Positions 1 through 7,861 of a DNA stretch of 61,209 nt are shown piece by piece. The translations under genes were made by a program, and so were the position numbers. Each line of letters begins with the position of its first letter. The stretch's first letter is position 1. Origin of the DNA: Micromonospora sp. MH99 (GTDB lineage: Bacteria > Actinomycetota > Actinomycetes > Mycobacteriales > Micromonosporaceae); NCBI RefSeq assembly GCF_021442385.1, contig NZ_MUZA01000034.1:1-61209 (forward strand), in the 5' to 3' direction. Under the pieces are notes generated by a model, which did no database searches, was not told the origin of the DNA, and was given only the letters and a program-made list of their open reading frames with translations.

Positions 1-236
1 TGCTGCGCGCCGGTCGGCTGCTGACCGCCGCCGGGGTGGCCGGGGCGCTGCTCGGCCGGCGCAGCCGCGCGGCGGGCGCGTTGTCCGGGGCCGCGTTGCT
101 GGCCGCGTCGGTGGCCACCCGGTTCGGCATCTTCTACGGTGGCGTCGCGTCGGCGCGCGACCCCCGCTACACGGTGGTGCCGCAACGCGAGCGGGTGAAC
201 GCTCGACGGACCGGGGTGGATCCGGCGGCTGACTGA
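1..236 (+). CDS. NrfD-like membrane subunit, C-terminal fragment (5' end outside window)
   Basis: An open frame enters from the left edge in frame 3 and stops at TGA 234-236. The visible 77 residues contain a hydrophobic Ala/Leu/Gly-rich segment and then a tail with RFGIFYGGVASARDP and YTVVPQRER. I recognise this tail from NrfD/polysulfide-reductase-type membrane anchors of actinobacterial formate dehydrogenase complexes, but the assignment rests on a short fragment. The location directly before tRNA-Sec, selA and selB fits, because formate dehydrogenase is the usual selenoprotein of these organisms. The start, the quinone-binding helices and the partner subunits lie upstream and cannot be seen. 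Confidence 0.6.
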   Translation, partial: LRAGRLLTAAGVAGALLGRRSRAAGALSGAALLAASVATRFGIFYGGVASARDPRYTVVPQRERVNARRTGVDPAAD

Positions 237-270
237 GCGGCCGCTTCGGCGTTGTGATCGAATGTCCGAC

Positions 271-366
271 GGAGGCGTTCAGGCGGCTGGTGCCCCTCCC
301 GGTCTTCAAAACCGGTGTGGTCCGGGACCCGGGCCAGGCGGGTTCGATTCCCGTCCGTCTCCGCCA
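271..366 (+). tRNA. selC: tRNA-Sec (anticodon UCA)
   Basis: The 96-nt sequence folds as a long-variable-arm tRNA. The anticodon loop is CTTCAAA, closed by CCGGT/ACCGG, so the anticodon is UCA and reads UGA. The acceptor stem pairs GGAGGCG (271-277) with CGTCTCC (356-362). G363 is the discriminator and CCA is encoded at 364-366. The T arm has loop TTCGATT (343-349) with six stackable pairs (337-342 with 350-355), so acceptor plus T stems total 13 bp as in bacterial tRNA-Sec rather than the usual 12. The long variable arm and the neighbouring selA and selB support the call. Confidence 0.95.
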
Positions 367-385
367 ACGGCGGCAGGAGTGAGCG

Positions 386-1690
386 ATGCGCGACGGCAGC
401 GTGGACCCGCGACGCCGGGTGCCCCGCACCGACACGCTGCTCGCCGACCCGCGGCTGGCGGAGGCCGTCGCGACCCTCGGCCGGGACCGGGTCAAGGCCG
501 CCGTCGTCCAGGCGCAGGAGCGGGCCCGTCGTGGCGAGATCGAGCCCGACGAGGTCCCCGACGCCGTGGTCGCCGGGTTGCCCGCCCCCGGTCCGCGTAC
601 GGTGCTCAACGCCACAGGCGTCGTGCTGCACACCAACCTGGGTCGGGCGCCGCTGTCACCGACCGCAGTCGCCGCGGTCGTGGCGGCCGCCGGGCACACC
701 GACGTCGAGCTGGACCTGCGCACGGGACGACGCGCGCGCCGCGGCCGGGACGCGATGGACGCGCTGGCCGCCGCCGTGCCGGACGCCGCCGCCGTGCACG
801 TGGTCAACAACGGCGCCGCCGCGCTGGTGCTGGCCGCCACCGCGCTGGCCGCCGGTCGGGAGATCGTGGTCAGCCGGGGCGAGCTGGTCGAGATCGGCGA
901 CGGCTTCCGCCTGCCGGACCTGCTGGAGAGCACCGGCGCCCGCCTGCGCGAGGTGGGCACCACCAACCGCACCACGCTCGACGACTACGCCGCGGCCGTC
1001 GGCCCGCAGACCGGCTTCGTGCTCAAGGTGCACCCGTCGAACTTCCAGATCACCGGCTTCACCTCGGCCACACCGGTGCGCCACCTGGCCACGCTCGACG
1101 TGCCGGTGGTAGCCGACATCGGCTCCGGGCTGCTCGCGCCGGATCCGCTGCTGCCCGACGAGCCGGACGCGTCCGGCGCCCTGCGCGCCGGCGCGGCACT
1201 GGTCACCGCGAGCGGCGACAAGCTGCTCGGCGGCCCCCAGGCCGGGTTGCTGCTCGGCGACGCCACGCTTGTCGAACGGCTGCGCCGCCACCCGCTGGCC
1301 CGGGCGCTGCGGGTGGACAAGCTGACCCTGGCCGCACTGGCCGCCACCCTGCACCGCCCGGACACGCCGACGCGGACCGCGCTGCACGCCGACCCGGCGG
1401 CCCTGCGCCGCCGGGTGGAGCTGCTGCGGGACCGGCTCGGCGCCGACGAGTGCAAGGCGGAGGTCGTCCCGGCCGTCGCCGTGGTCGGCGGCGGCGGCGC
1501 CCCCGGCGTCGAGCTGGACTCGTGGGCGCTGAGCCTGCCCGAGCGGTACGCCGTGCCGCTGCGCACCGGCGAGCAGCCGGTGCTCGGCCGGGTGGTGCGG
1601 GGCCGGCTCCTGCTCGACCTGCGCTGTGTGCCAGTCGACGCCGACGAGGCCGTCCTGGCGGCCGTGCTGCGCGTCGGAGGGGACGACTGA
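386..1690 (+). CDS. selA: L-seryl-tRNA(Sec) selenium transferase
   Basis: This 434-residue PLP enzyme converts seryl-tRNA-Sec to selenocysteyl-tRNA-Sec using selenophosphate. The sequence shows the family hallmark ASGDKLLGGPQAG with the PLP lysine at residue 279. It also has NATGVVLHTNLGRAPL near residue 75 and HPSNFQITGF. Its length is close to the usual 430-460. The ATG at 386 follows the tRNA CCA end by 19 nt, so tRNA and enzyme may be co-transcribed. The stop is 2 nt before selB, indicating an operon. No selD is present here; it probably lies upstream. Confidence 0.96.
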   Translation: MRDGSVDPRRRVPRTDTLLADPRLAEAVATLGRDRVKAAVVQAQERARRGEIEPDEVPDAVVAGLPAPGPRTVLNATGVVLHTNLGRAPLSPTAVAAVVAAAGHTDVELDLRTGRRARRGRDAMDALAAAVPDAAAVHVVNNGAAALVLAATALAAGREIVVSRGELVEIGDGFRLPDLLESTGARLREVGTTNRTTLDDYAAAVGPQTGFVLKVHPSNFQITGFTSATPVRHLATLDVPVVADIGSGLLAPDPLLPDEPDASGALRAGAALVTASGDKLLGGPQAGLLLGDATLVERLRRHPLARALRVDKLTLAALAATLHRPDTPTRTALHADPAALRRRVELLRDRLGADECKAEVVPAVAVVGGGGAPGVELDSWALSLPERYAVPLRTGEQPVLGRVVRGRLLLDLRCVPVDADEAVLAAVLRVGGDD

Positions 1691-1692
1691 TC

Positions 1693-3447
1693 ATGTTCGT
1701 CGTCGCCACCGCCGGGCACGTCGACCACGGCAAGTCGACACTGGTCCGGGCGCTCACCGGGATGGAACCCGACCGGTGGGCCGAGGAACGCCGCCGGGGC
1801 ATGACCATCGACCTGGGTTTCGCCTGGACGACGCTGCCGTCCGGCGCGACCATCGCCTTCGTCGACGTGCCCGGGCACGAACGGTTCGTGCCGAACATGC
1901 TCGCGGGGGTCGGCCCGGTGCCGGCCGCGCTGCTCGTGGTCGCCGCCGACGAGGGGTGGATGCCGCAGTCCGCGGAGCACCTGGCCGCGCTCGACGCGCT
2001 CGGCGTCGGGTACGGCCTGCTGGTGGTGACCCGCGCGGACCTGGCCGACCCCGCGCCGGCGGCGGAGCGGGCCCGCGCCGAGATCGCGGCGAGCAGCCTC
2101 GGCGCGGTGGAGACGGTGGCGGTCAGCGGGTTGACCGGCGCCGGCCTGCCGGAGCTGCGCGCCGCGCTGGACCGGCTCACCGCCCGGCTGCCCGCCCCCA
2201 CAGTGGACGCGCCGGTGCGCCTCTGGGTGGACCGCAGCTTCACCGTCCGGGGCAGCGGCACCGTCGTCACCGGCACGCTGGGCGCTGGCCGGTTGCGCGT
2301 CGGCGACGAGTTGGAGCTGGCCGGGGCCGACGAACCGGTCCGGATTCGGGGCCTGCACTCCCTCGGCGAGGCCCGTCCGGAGGCGGCGGCCGTGGCCCGG
2401 GTGGCGGTCAACCTGCGCGGTACGCCCCGCGACCGGCTCGGCCGCGGCGACGCGCTGCTCACCCCGGGCCGGTTCCACCACACCGACGTCATCGACGTAC
2501 GGCTCACCGGCGACCCGGCCGCCGACCTGCCCGCCACGCTCACCCTGCACGTGGGGTCGGCGGCGGTGCCGGTGCGGGTACGGCCGCTCGGCGCGGACAC
2601 CGTCCGGCTGCGGCTGGCCCGCCCGTTGCCGCTGCTGGTCGGCGACCGGGCGTTGCTGCGTGATCCCGGCCGACACCACGTGGCCGGTGGCGTCCGGGTC
2701 CTCGACGTGGCGCCTCCACCGCTGTCGCGCCGGGGCGCGGCTGCCGCCCGCGCGACGGTCCTGGCCGACCTCGACGGTCGACCCGACCTGGCCGGTGAGC
2801 TGCGCCGCCGTCGGCTGGTGCGGGCCGGCGCGCTGCGGCGGATGGGTGTGCCGGTGCAGGCCACACCGGTGGCCGGTGACTGGCTGGCCGACCCCGCGCA
2901 CTGGCGGCGACTCGGCGAGCAGCTCACCGACGAGGTCGGCCGGTACGCCCGGGAGCACCCGCTGGAGCCCGGCATGCCGGTGGACGCGTTGCGTCAACGC
3001 CTCGCCCTGCCCGACCGGGCGCTGGTCGAGGCGCTGATCCGCCCGCCGCTGCGGGTCCACGCCGGGCGGATCGGCACGGCCGCCGTCGACACGCTGCCGG
3101 AGCCGGTGGCCCGGGCCGTGCAGCGGGTCCGCGCCGAGTACGCCGACCGGCCGTTTCGCGCTCCCGAGGCGGACCGTCTCGTCGACCTGGGCCTGGGCCC
3201 GCGGGAGATCGGTGCGGCGGTGCGCGCCGGCGCGCTGGTGCGGCTGGCCGACACGGTGGTGCTGCTGCCCGACGCCCTCGACGCGGCGGTCACCGTGCTG
3301 GCCGCGTTGCCGCAGCCGTTCACCCTGTCGGCGGCCCGGCAGGCGTTGGACACCACCCGCCGGGTGGCGGTGCCCCTGCTGGAGTTGCTGGACCGTCGCG
3401 GCGCCACCCGCCGCCTTCCCGACGACGCCCGGGTCGTCGTCACCTGA
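1693..3447 (+). CDS. selB: Selenocysteine-specific elongation factor
   Basis: This 584-residue GTPase delivers selenocysteyl-tRNA to UGA codons marked by a SECIS element. The N-terminal G domain shows G1 GHVDHGKST (about residues 8-16), G3 DVPGHE, G4 TRAD and a switch region RRRGMTIDLGFAW typical of SelB. Domains II and III follow. The C-terminal half carries the winged-helix segments expected to bind the SECIS. The ATG at 1693 gives the canonical MFVVATAGHVDHGKS start and sits 2 nt after selA. Size is slightly shorter than E. coli SelB (614), which is common in actinobacteria. Confidence 0.96.
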   Translation: MFVVATAGHVDHGKSTLVRALTGMEPDRWAEERRRGMTIDLGFAWTTLPSGATIAFVDVPGHERFVPNMLAGVGPVPAALLVVAADEGWMPQSAEHLAALDALGVGYGLLVVTRADLADPAPAAERARAEIAASSLGAVETVAVSGLTGAGLPELRAALDRLTARLPAPTVDAPVRLWVDRSFTVRGSGTVVTGTLGAGRLRVGDELELAGADEPVRIRGLHSLGEARPEAAAVARVAVNLRGTPRDRLGRGDALLTPGRFHHTDVIDVRLTGDPAADLPATLTLHVGSAAVPVRVRPLGADTVRLRLARPLPLLVGDRALLRDPGRHHVAGGVRVLDVAPPPLSRRGAAAARATVLADLDGRPDLAGELRRRRLVRAGALRRMGVPVQATPVAGDWLADPAHWRRLGEQLTDEVGRYAREHPLEPGMPVDALRQRLALPDRALVEALIRPPLRVHAGRIGTAAVDTLPEPVARAVQRVRAEYADRPFRAPEADRLVDLGLGPREIGAAVRAGALVRLADTVVLLPDALDAAVTVLAALPQPFTLSAARQALDTTRRVAVPLLELLDRRGATRRLPDDARVVVT

Positions 3448-3507
3448 GCGCGCCGACCGCGATGGTCGGGGGCGGCCGGGATTGCGGCGGGCTGCGAGGG
3501 TGGAGCG

Positions 3508-4257
3508 ATGGCCGAGCTGTCCGCGTCCCCGTCCGTCTCGCGGCCGTTTGGTGACCGGTGGCGTGGTGTCGTTTCGATCGCGCTGCGCTGGGGTTTGCCA
3601 CTGCTGTGGGTGCTGTGGGCTTCGCTGGCATGGTGGGTGGCGCCGCGCGAGGCGACGGCGGGCCAGCTCGACCGGGATCTGGCGGCGGGCCGGGTGGTGA
3701 CCTTCCAACGGGCGTCGGGCTGGGCCGACGACGACCCGTACTGGGGCAGCCGAGGGCAGCCGCGGTACGACCCGCAGGGCGCGATGATCGCGTGGAGCGT
3801 GCCGAACGGCCACGTCCGGTACGCCTTCGTCGAGCCGCCCGAGGAGCAGGCGGAGCCCACCGGGTCGCAGTCGACGGATCGACCCACCGGGTTGGACGCG
3901 AGACTGGCCGCGTCGGCGGGTCCGTGGCAGTCGGCCGGCGCTGTCGCGCACCGGCTCGCCGACGCCGCCGGGCTGCTCGCTGGCGCGGTGACCCTGCTGT
4001 GGCTGGTCCGGCTGGTCGTTGGCGCCCCGCCGCTGGTCGGCAACCGGTGGTTCTGGTACTGGATCGGACTCCTGCCGTTCGGGGTGGGCGTGCTGGCCTG
4101 GTCGTACCGTGAGATCTGGCGACCGCCGCCGGTGCCGCCGGCCGTTCGCGGCTCGGGGTGGCGCGGCGCCGGTTGGCTGCTGCTCGCCGGGGTCGGCATC
4201 GTCCTGTTGGTGTCGGTGGCGCGTGCTCTGTTCGGCGGCTCGGTGGTGCCGGGCTAA
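3508..4257 (+). CDS. Hypothetical integral membrane protein
   Basis: The product has 249 residues and no family I recognise. There is a hydrophobic segment near residues 25-47 (LPLLWVLWASLAWWV), then a soluble, probably extracytoplasmic stretch of about 100 residues containing DDDPYWGSRGQPRYDPQG. Hydrophobic segments follow near 155-170, 180-200 and 220-240. The arrangement suggests a four-helix membrane protein with one sizeable loop. It starts at ATG 3508, 60 nt after selB, with GAGGG about 8 nt upstream. Co-transcription with sel genes is possible but nothing in the sequence ties it to selenium. Confidence 0.7.
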   Translation: MAELSASPSVSRPFGDRWRGVVSIALRWGLPLLWVLWASLAWWVAPREATAGQLDRDLAAGRVVTFQRASGWADDDPYWGSRGQPRYDPQGAMIAWSVPNGHVRYAFVEPPEEQAEPTGSQSTDRPTGLDARLAASAGPWQSAGAVAHRLADAAGLLAGAVTLLWLVRLVVGAPPLVGNRWFWYWIGLLPFGVGVLAWSYREIWRPPPVPPAVRGSGWRGAGWLLLAGVGIVLLVSVARALFGGSVVPG

Positions 4258-4296
4258 CCGGCCCCTCGACAGTCGGCGGTCACCTACGGTGACGCC

Positions 4297-4494
4297 ATGG
4301 ACCCTTCGGCCATCTGGCGGGACCGGCAGCACCAATGGCGGATCGAGGCGTACCGCGCGCCGGATCTGCGGTTCGCCATCTACGCGACCAACGGCCCCAC
4401 CGAGTCGGTGCCGCTGTGGCTGTTCGGCATGTCGGCGCTGGCCCGGTGGTTGATGACCCACTCGATCTCGCTGGACGACCTGGAGGTCGACTGA
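4297..4494 (+). CDS. Small conserved-looking protein, 65 aa
   Basis: A compact 65-residue soluble protein beginning MDPSAIWRDRQHQWRIEAYRA and ending with an acidic tail DDLEVD. It contains no membrane segment or metal motif and I do not recognise it. The start is supported by a leaderless promoter: TACGGT at 4285-4290 lies 6 nt before ATG 4297. Codon use matches its neighbours, so I consider it a real gene of unknown role. Confidence 0.62.
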   Translation: MDPSAIWRDRQHQWRIEAYRAPDLRFAIYATNGPTESVPLWLFGMSALARWLMTHSISLDDLEVD

Positions 4495-4572
4495 GCGCCC
4501 CCGGCCGGAAACGGGACCCGGAGCCGGGCGCGCTGCGGTTAGGTGACCTGAGGCGGTCAACGGGGGTGGGCG

Positions 4573-5850
4573 GTGGGCGGTCAGCTGGGGCAGTTGGCGC
4601 TGGTGGCCGTGCTGGTGCTGGTCAACGCCGCGCTCTCGGGCAGCGAGATGGCGCTGGTGACGCTGCGGGAGGGGCAGCTGCGCCGGTTGGGTCGGCGGAC
4701 CCGCGCCGGTGACCGGCTGGTCCGGCTCTCCCGGGACCCGAACCGCTATCTGGCCACCATCCAGCTCGGCATCACCCTGGCCGGGTTCCTCGCCTCGGCT
4801 GCCGCGGCGGTGTCGCTCGCCCAGCCGTTGGTCGGCCCGTTGGGCTTCCTCGGCGCGGCGGCCCGACCGGCCGCGGTGCTGCTGGTGACCGTGGCGCTGA
4901 CCTTCGTCACGTTGGTGCTGGGCGAGTTGGCGCCCAAACGCCTCGCCATGCAGCGGGCCGAGCGGTGGGCGTTGCTCAGCGCCGGGCCGCTGGACCTGCT
5001 CGCCCGGGTGTCCCGCCCGGCGGTGTGGCTGCTCAGCTCGGCCACCGACGTGGTGGTCCGGCTCGCCGGCGGGAACCCCCGGGCCAGCCGGGAGGAGATG
5101 ACCGAGGAGGAGTTGCGGGAGATGCTGGTCAGTCAGCGTGGCCTGTCGGCGCAGCAGCGGGAGATCCTGACCGGCGCGTTCGACATCGCCGGCCGGACGC
5201 TGCGGGAGATCCTGGTGGCCCGCCGGGACGTGACGACGCTGCCGACCGACCTGGCCGCCGACGAGGGGGTACGCCTGCTGGCCGCCGCGGGCCGGTCCCG
5301 CGCCCCGGTGACCGGCCCCGGCGGTCTGGACGAGGTGACCGGCGTGGTGCACATCCGCGATCTGGTGCGGGCCGGCACCGGGACGGTGGGGGAGCGGGTC
5401 CGGTCGCCGTTGCTGCTGCCGGTCACCCTGCCGGTGGCCGACGCGTTGCGCCGCTTGCGCCAGGAACACCAGCAACTGGCCCTCGTCGTCGACGAACACG
5501 GCGGCATCGACGGCATCGTCACGCTGGAGGACCTGCTGGCCGAGGTCGTCGGCGAGTTGTACGACGAGACCGACCGCGACGTGCGCGGCGTGGCCCGCGA
5601 GCCGGACGGGTCGCTGCTGGTGCCCGGTGACTTTCCCCTGCACGACCTGCCCGATCTGGGGGTGCGACTGAGCTTCCCGCTGTCGCGGGAGTACACGACT
5701 GTGGCGGGGCTGGTGCTGGCACGGTTGGGGCACCTGCCGGGTGAGCCGGGCGAGACGGTGCGGTTGCCCGGCCTGACCATCGAGGTGGTGGAGGTCGCCG
5801 ACCGGGCGGTGCGGCGGGTGCGGCTGCGCGGCTTCGTCACCGAAACCTGA
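4573..5850 (+). CDS. CNNM/HlyC-CorC family transporter (DUF21 + CBS pair)
   Basis: This 425-residue membrane protein belongs to the hemolysin C/CNNM family, linked in several bacteria to magnesium or cobalt export. An N-terminal DUF21 region (about residues 1-180) has three to four hydrophobic helices with NRYLATIQLGITLAGFLASA and TLVLGELAPKRLA. A CBS pair follows (about 205-330; EVTGVVHIRDLV and LVVDEHGGIDGIVTLEDLLAEVVGE). The last 80 residues match the CorC_HlyC domain (PGDFPLHDL, EYTTVAGLVLARLG). Start GTG 4573 was chosen because it leads straight into the first helix. The substrate cannot be read from sequence. Confidence 0.88.
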   Translation: MGGQLGQLALVAVLVLVNAALSGSEMALVTLREGQLRRLGRRTRAGDRLVRLSRDPNRYLATIQLGITLAGFLASAAAAVSLAQPLVGPLGFLGAAARPAAVLLVTVALTFVTLVLGELAPKRLAMQRAERWALLSAGPLDLLARVSRPAVWLLSSATDVVVRLAGGNPRASREEMTEEELREMLVSQRGLSAQQREILTGAFDIAGRTLREILVARRDVTTLPTDLAADEGVRLLAAAGRSRAPVTGPGGLDEVTGVVHIRDLVRAGTGTVGERVRSPLLLPVTLPVADALRRLRQEHQQLALVVDEHGGIDGIVTLEDLLAEVVGELYDETDRDVRGVAREPDGSLLVPGDFPLHDLPDLGVRLSFPLSREYTTVAGLVLARLGHLPGEPGETVRLPGLTIEVVEVADRAVRRVRLRGFVTET

Positions 5851-5923
5851 GCGCGTCGCCCAGAAGAGGGACAAGACCCACGAAAAGCCGCCGAGCGGAT
5901 GCTCCTCGCCTAGCGTGCGGTAC

Positions 5924-6109
5924 GTGAAGGACCGAGGGTTGCGTACGTTCGTCACCGTGCTCGCCGGTCTCGCGGTGATCTACTTCGGCAGCGCGGGCCG
6001 CAGCCCCGAGGAGGGCCGTGGCCTCTCCGGCGGGGTCATCGTCCTGGCGCTGCTCGCCGCGCTCGGCGTGTGGCACCTGACCCGGCCGGGCGACAAGACG
6101 GTCAAGTGA
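5924..6109 (+). CDS. Small membrane protein, 61 aa
   Basis: A 61-residue protein with two short hydrophobic segments, FVTVLAGLAVIYFG and VIVLALLAALGVWHL, separated by a polar SAGRSPEEGRG turn, which suggests a helical hairpin in the membrane. An upstream GTG at 5915 is possible. However, TAGCGT at 5911-5916 followed by 7 nt and GTG 5924 fits a leaderless promoter, so 5924 is preferred. Function unknown. It runs toward the repair gene on the other strand and ends only 5 nt before it. Confidence 0.6.
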   Translation: MKDRGLRTFVTVLAGLAVIYFGSAGRSPEEGRGLSGGVIVLALLAALGVWHLTRPGDKTVK

Positions 6110-6114
6110 GCGCC

Positions 6115-6765
6115 TCACCCGGCGGCGACGCGGGTGACCTCGCCTGCGGACTCCTCGCCGAGCGCGACCCGCACCAGCGCCGAGGCGAGCCGACCGAAGT
6201 CCGGTTCGTCGACCAGCGAGGCCAGCCGGTCCGGTGAGCCCGGCAGGCCCAGCCGCTTCGCGCCGGCGAGGGCCCGACGGTCGGCGTACGGGCGCAGGTC
6301 GGACCACACCGTCTGGGCCTCGCGCAGGTAGATGTCGGCGCCGGTGGGCCCGATGCCGGGAAACTCGGTGAGCCGTCGGCGCAGCCCGGCCGGGTCACCC
6401 TGGGCGTCCCGGTGCAGGCGCCGCAGGTCGCCGTGCCAGCGGTCCAGGCACAGCCGGGCGCCGGTGCCGAGCATGGTGGCGGTGCGCTCGTCGTAGCGGC
6501 GGTAGTGTCCGCGGCCCAGCGCGTCGACCCGCTGCTGCCAGCTCGCCGTCTCCATCGCCTGCGGTGTGCGGTAGCCGGCCGCGAACAGCTCGCGTGCGGC
6601 GTCGACAGCCACGCACGCCCGGATCCGGGTGCTCAGCAGGGTGGCCAGCACCAGTAGCTGGTACAGGGGGCCGGGGCGGTCGGAGAGCCGGATACCGGCC
6701 TCCTCGGCGTACGTGTGGCTGCGCCGGTCCAACAGGACCCGCACCACCGCTTCATCGTCACCCAC
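6115..6765 (-). CDS. HhH-GPD base-excision repair glycosylase-like protein
   Basis: The 216-residue product has the endonuclease III fold: LLVLATLLSTRIRACVA near the start and a helix-hairpin-helix LTEFPGIGPTGADIYLREA followed by a GPD-like Asp in LRPYADRRAL. In Nth-type bifunctional enzymes the hairpin carries a catalytic lysine (PGVGRKTA). Here that position is Thr, so lyase activity is unlikely and a monofunctional or divergent role is inferred. No C-terminal iron-sulfur cysteine cluster is visible. GTG 6765 was chosen over longer in-frame starts because upstream sequence is low-complexity and unlike the family. Confidence 0.78.
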   Translation of the reverse strand: MGDDEAVVRVLLDRRSHTYAEEAGIRLSDRPGPLYQLLVLATLLSTRIRACVAVDAARELFAAGYRTPQAMETASWQQRVDALGRGHYRRYDERTATMLGTGARLCLDRWHGDLRRLHRDAQGDPAGLRRRLTEFPGIGPTGADIYLREAQTVWSDLRPYADRRALAGAKRLGLPGSPDRLASLVDEPDFGRLASALVRVALGEESAGEVTRVAAG

Positions 6766-6900
6766 ACCTCGTGCGTACCCACCCCGCGACCGGCTAGCCC
6801 TCCCACGCGTGACCGGGGCCGGAATGCCCTCGGGCGGGGCGGGTATGCGCACGGTGGAGGCGGTCGATGCCGTCTGCCGTACCCGGAGGGGAGACACCTC

Positions 6901-7107
6901 GTGACGAACCCGCAGCAGCAGGAGTTCCGGCGCAACGCACTCGGTGGGACCAGCCAGGACAACAAGGGCCCCGCCCCGGGCGGGCATCCGGCCAACCGTG
7001 GTACCTCACGGGGTGACCAGGGTCGACCGGTGCCCAAGGGCCAGGTGTCGCCGTACGGCCCGGCGGGTGAGCCGGTCGCCGAGGACGACAGCGACACCCG
7101 GGCCTAA
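6901..7107 (+). CDS. Small hydrophilic disordered protein, 68 aa
   Basis: The frame begins at GTG 6901 after a clear Shine-Dalgarno GGAGGGGAG and encodes TNPQQQEFRRNALGGTSQ followed by Gly/Pro/Arg-rich sequence. It has no hydrophobic core and is probably disordered. Its TAA (7105-7107) overlaps the TAG of the convergent membrane-protein gene (7104-7106). I do not recognise a family. Confidence 0.6.
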   Translation: MTNPQQQEFRRNALGGTSQDNKGPAPGGHPANRGTSRGDQGRPVPKGQVSPYGPAGEPVAEDDSDTRA

Positions 7108-7580
7108 CGAGCGTGACCTGACGGCCGCCGCAACCTGTTCCAGGTGGCGGCGGCCGTCAGTCCGTACGCCAGGTGCGGGACGATGTCGGAGATCCAGTCG
7201 GAGCGCCCCCAGGTGCGCGGATCGCTGATCCCCAGCACGGTGATGGACCCGTCGGTCATCGTCATGACCCCGGCACCGAGCACGCCGGTGGCCATCGGCA
7301 GTGGCTGGCGGCGACCACCGGCGTAGAGCGCGAACGCCACGCCGGCGGCGATGCCCAGCCCGTAGCCGATCAGGGCCCCGAGCCCCGAGCGGCGGTTCGC
7401 CGCCCGGGGCCCCGACCCCAGGTCCACGTGCGCGATGCCGGCCAGCCGGTCGACGGTCTGCTCCGGTGTGCTGCTCGCCGCTCGTGCCCGCAGCGCGATG
7501 TCCAGGTAGCCGACCACGTTGAGCGCGGTGGTGCCGACGGCGCCCGCGATGGCGCCGTCGGCCAGGTCGACCCCCCTCAC
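7104..7580 (-). CDS. Hypothetical membrane protein, 158 aa
   Basis: The protein has several hydrophobic stretches: AIAGAVGTTALNVVGYLDIAL at the N-terminus, GLGALIGYGLGIAAGVAFALYAGG in the middle, and LPMATGVLGAGVMTM before a C-terminal segment DIVPHLAYGLTAAATW. It therefore looks like a four-helix membrane protein. Its ATG overlaps the stop of the upstream small gene in an ATGA (7577-7580), showing a two-gene operon with translational coupling. Function not recognised. Confidence 0.68.
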   Translation of the reverse strand: MRGVDLADGAIAGAVGTTALNVVGYLDIALRARAASSTPEQTVDRLAGIAHVDLGSGPRAANRRSGLGALIGYGLGIAAGVAFALYAGGRRQPLPMATGVLGAGVMTMTDGSITVLGISDPRTWGRSDWISDIVPHLAYGLTAAATWNRLRRPSGHAR

Positions 7581-7789
7581 TTCGGATCGCCCGGTTCGCG
7601 TTCACTCTTGGGTCCGTAGGTGCGTTCGCCGCGTACGACGCCCCGTTGGCCGCGATCCTCCTGCAGGATCCGGTTCGCGACCTGGTTGGCCTTGCCGTCG
7701 GGCACCCGTCGTCCGGAGTCGTCGATCGCGTTGCGCAACCGCGCCCGCTGCTTGTCGTACGCGTTGCTGCCCGGCCGTGGTCCTGGCAT
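7577..7789 (-). CDS. Small basic hydrophilic protein, 70 aa
   Basis: First gene of a two-gene operon with the membrane protein. The 70 residues are strongly charged (PGPRPGSNAYDKQRARLRNA, then a predicted helix KANQVANRILQE and a basic tail). No membrane segment or known motif is visible. The ATG at 7789 is preceded on the minus strand by a GGAGGCAG Shine-Dalgarno. Confidence 0.62.
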   Translation of the reverse strand: MPGPRPGSNAYDKQRARLRNAIDDSGRRVPDGKANQVANRILQEDRGQRGVVRGERTYGPKSEREPGDPK

Positions 7790-7861
7790 CTGCTGCCTCC
7801 TTCGTCGCCGTTGGCGTACCGCGGCCGTCTACCCGTCTCGCGGCGGGCCAACCCCGGGGCG

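Noticed and set aside
985..5955. A very long open frame on the minus strand across selA, selB and the CNNM gene.
   Set aside because: It is the antisense shadow of high-GC genes; residues are Arg/Gly/Pro-rich without domain structure, while the plus strand carries well-recognised genes.
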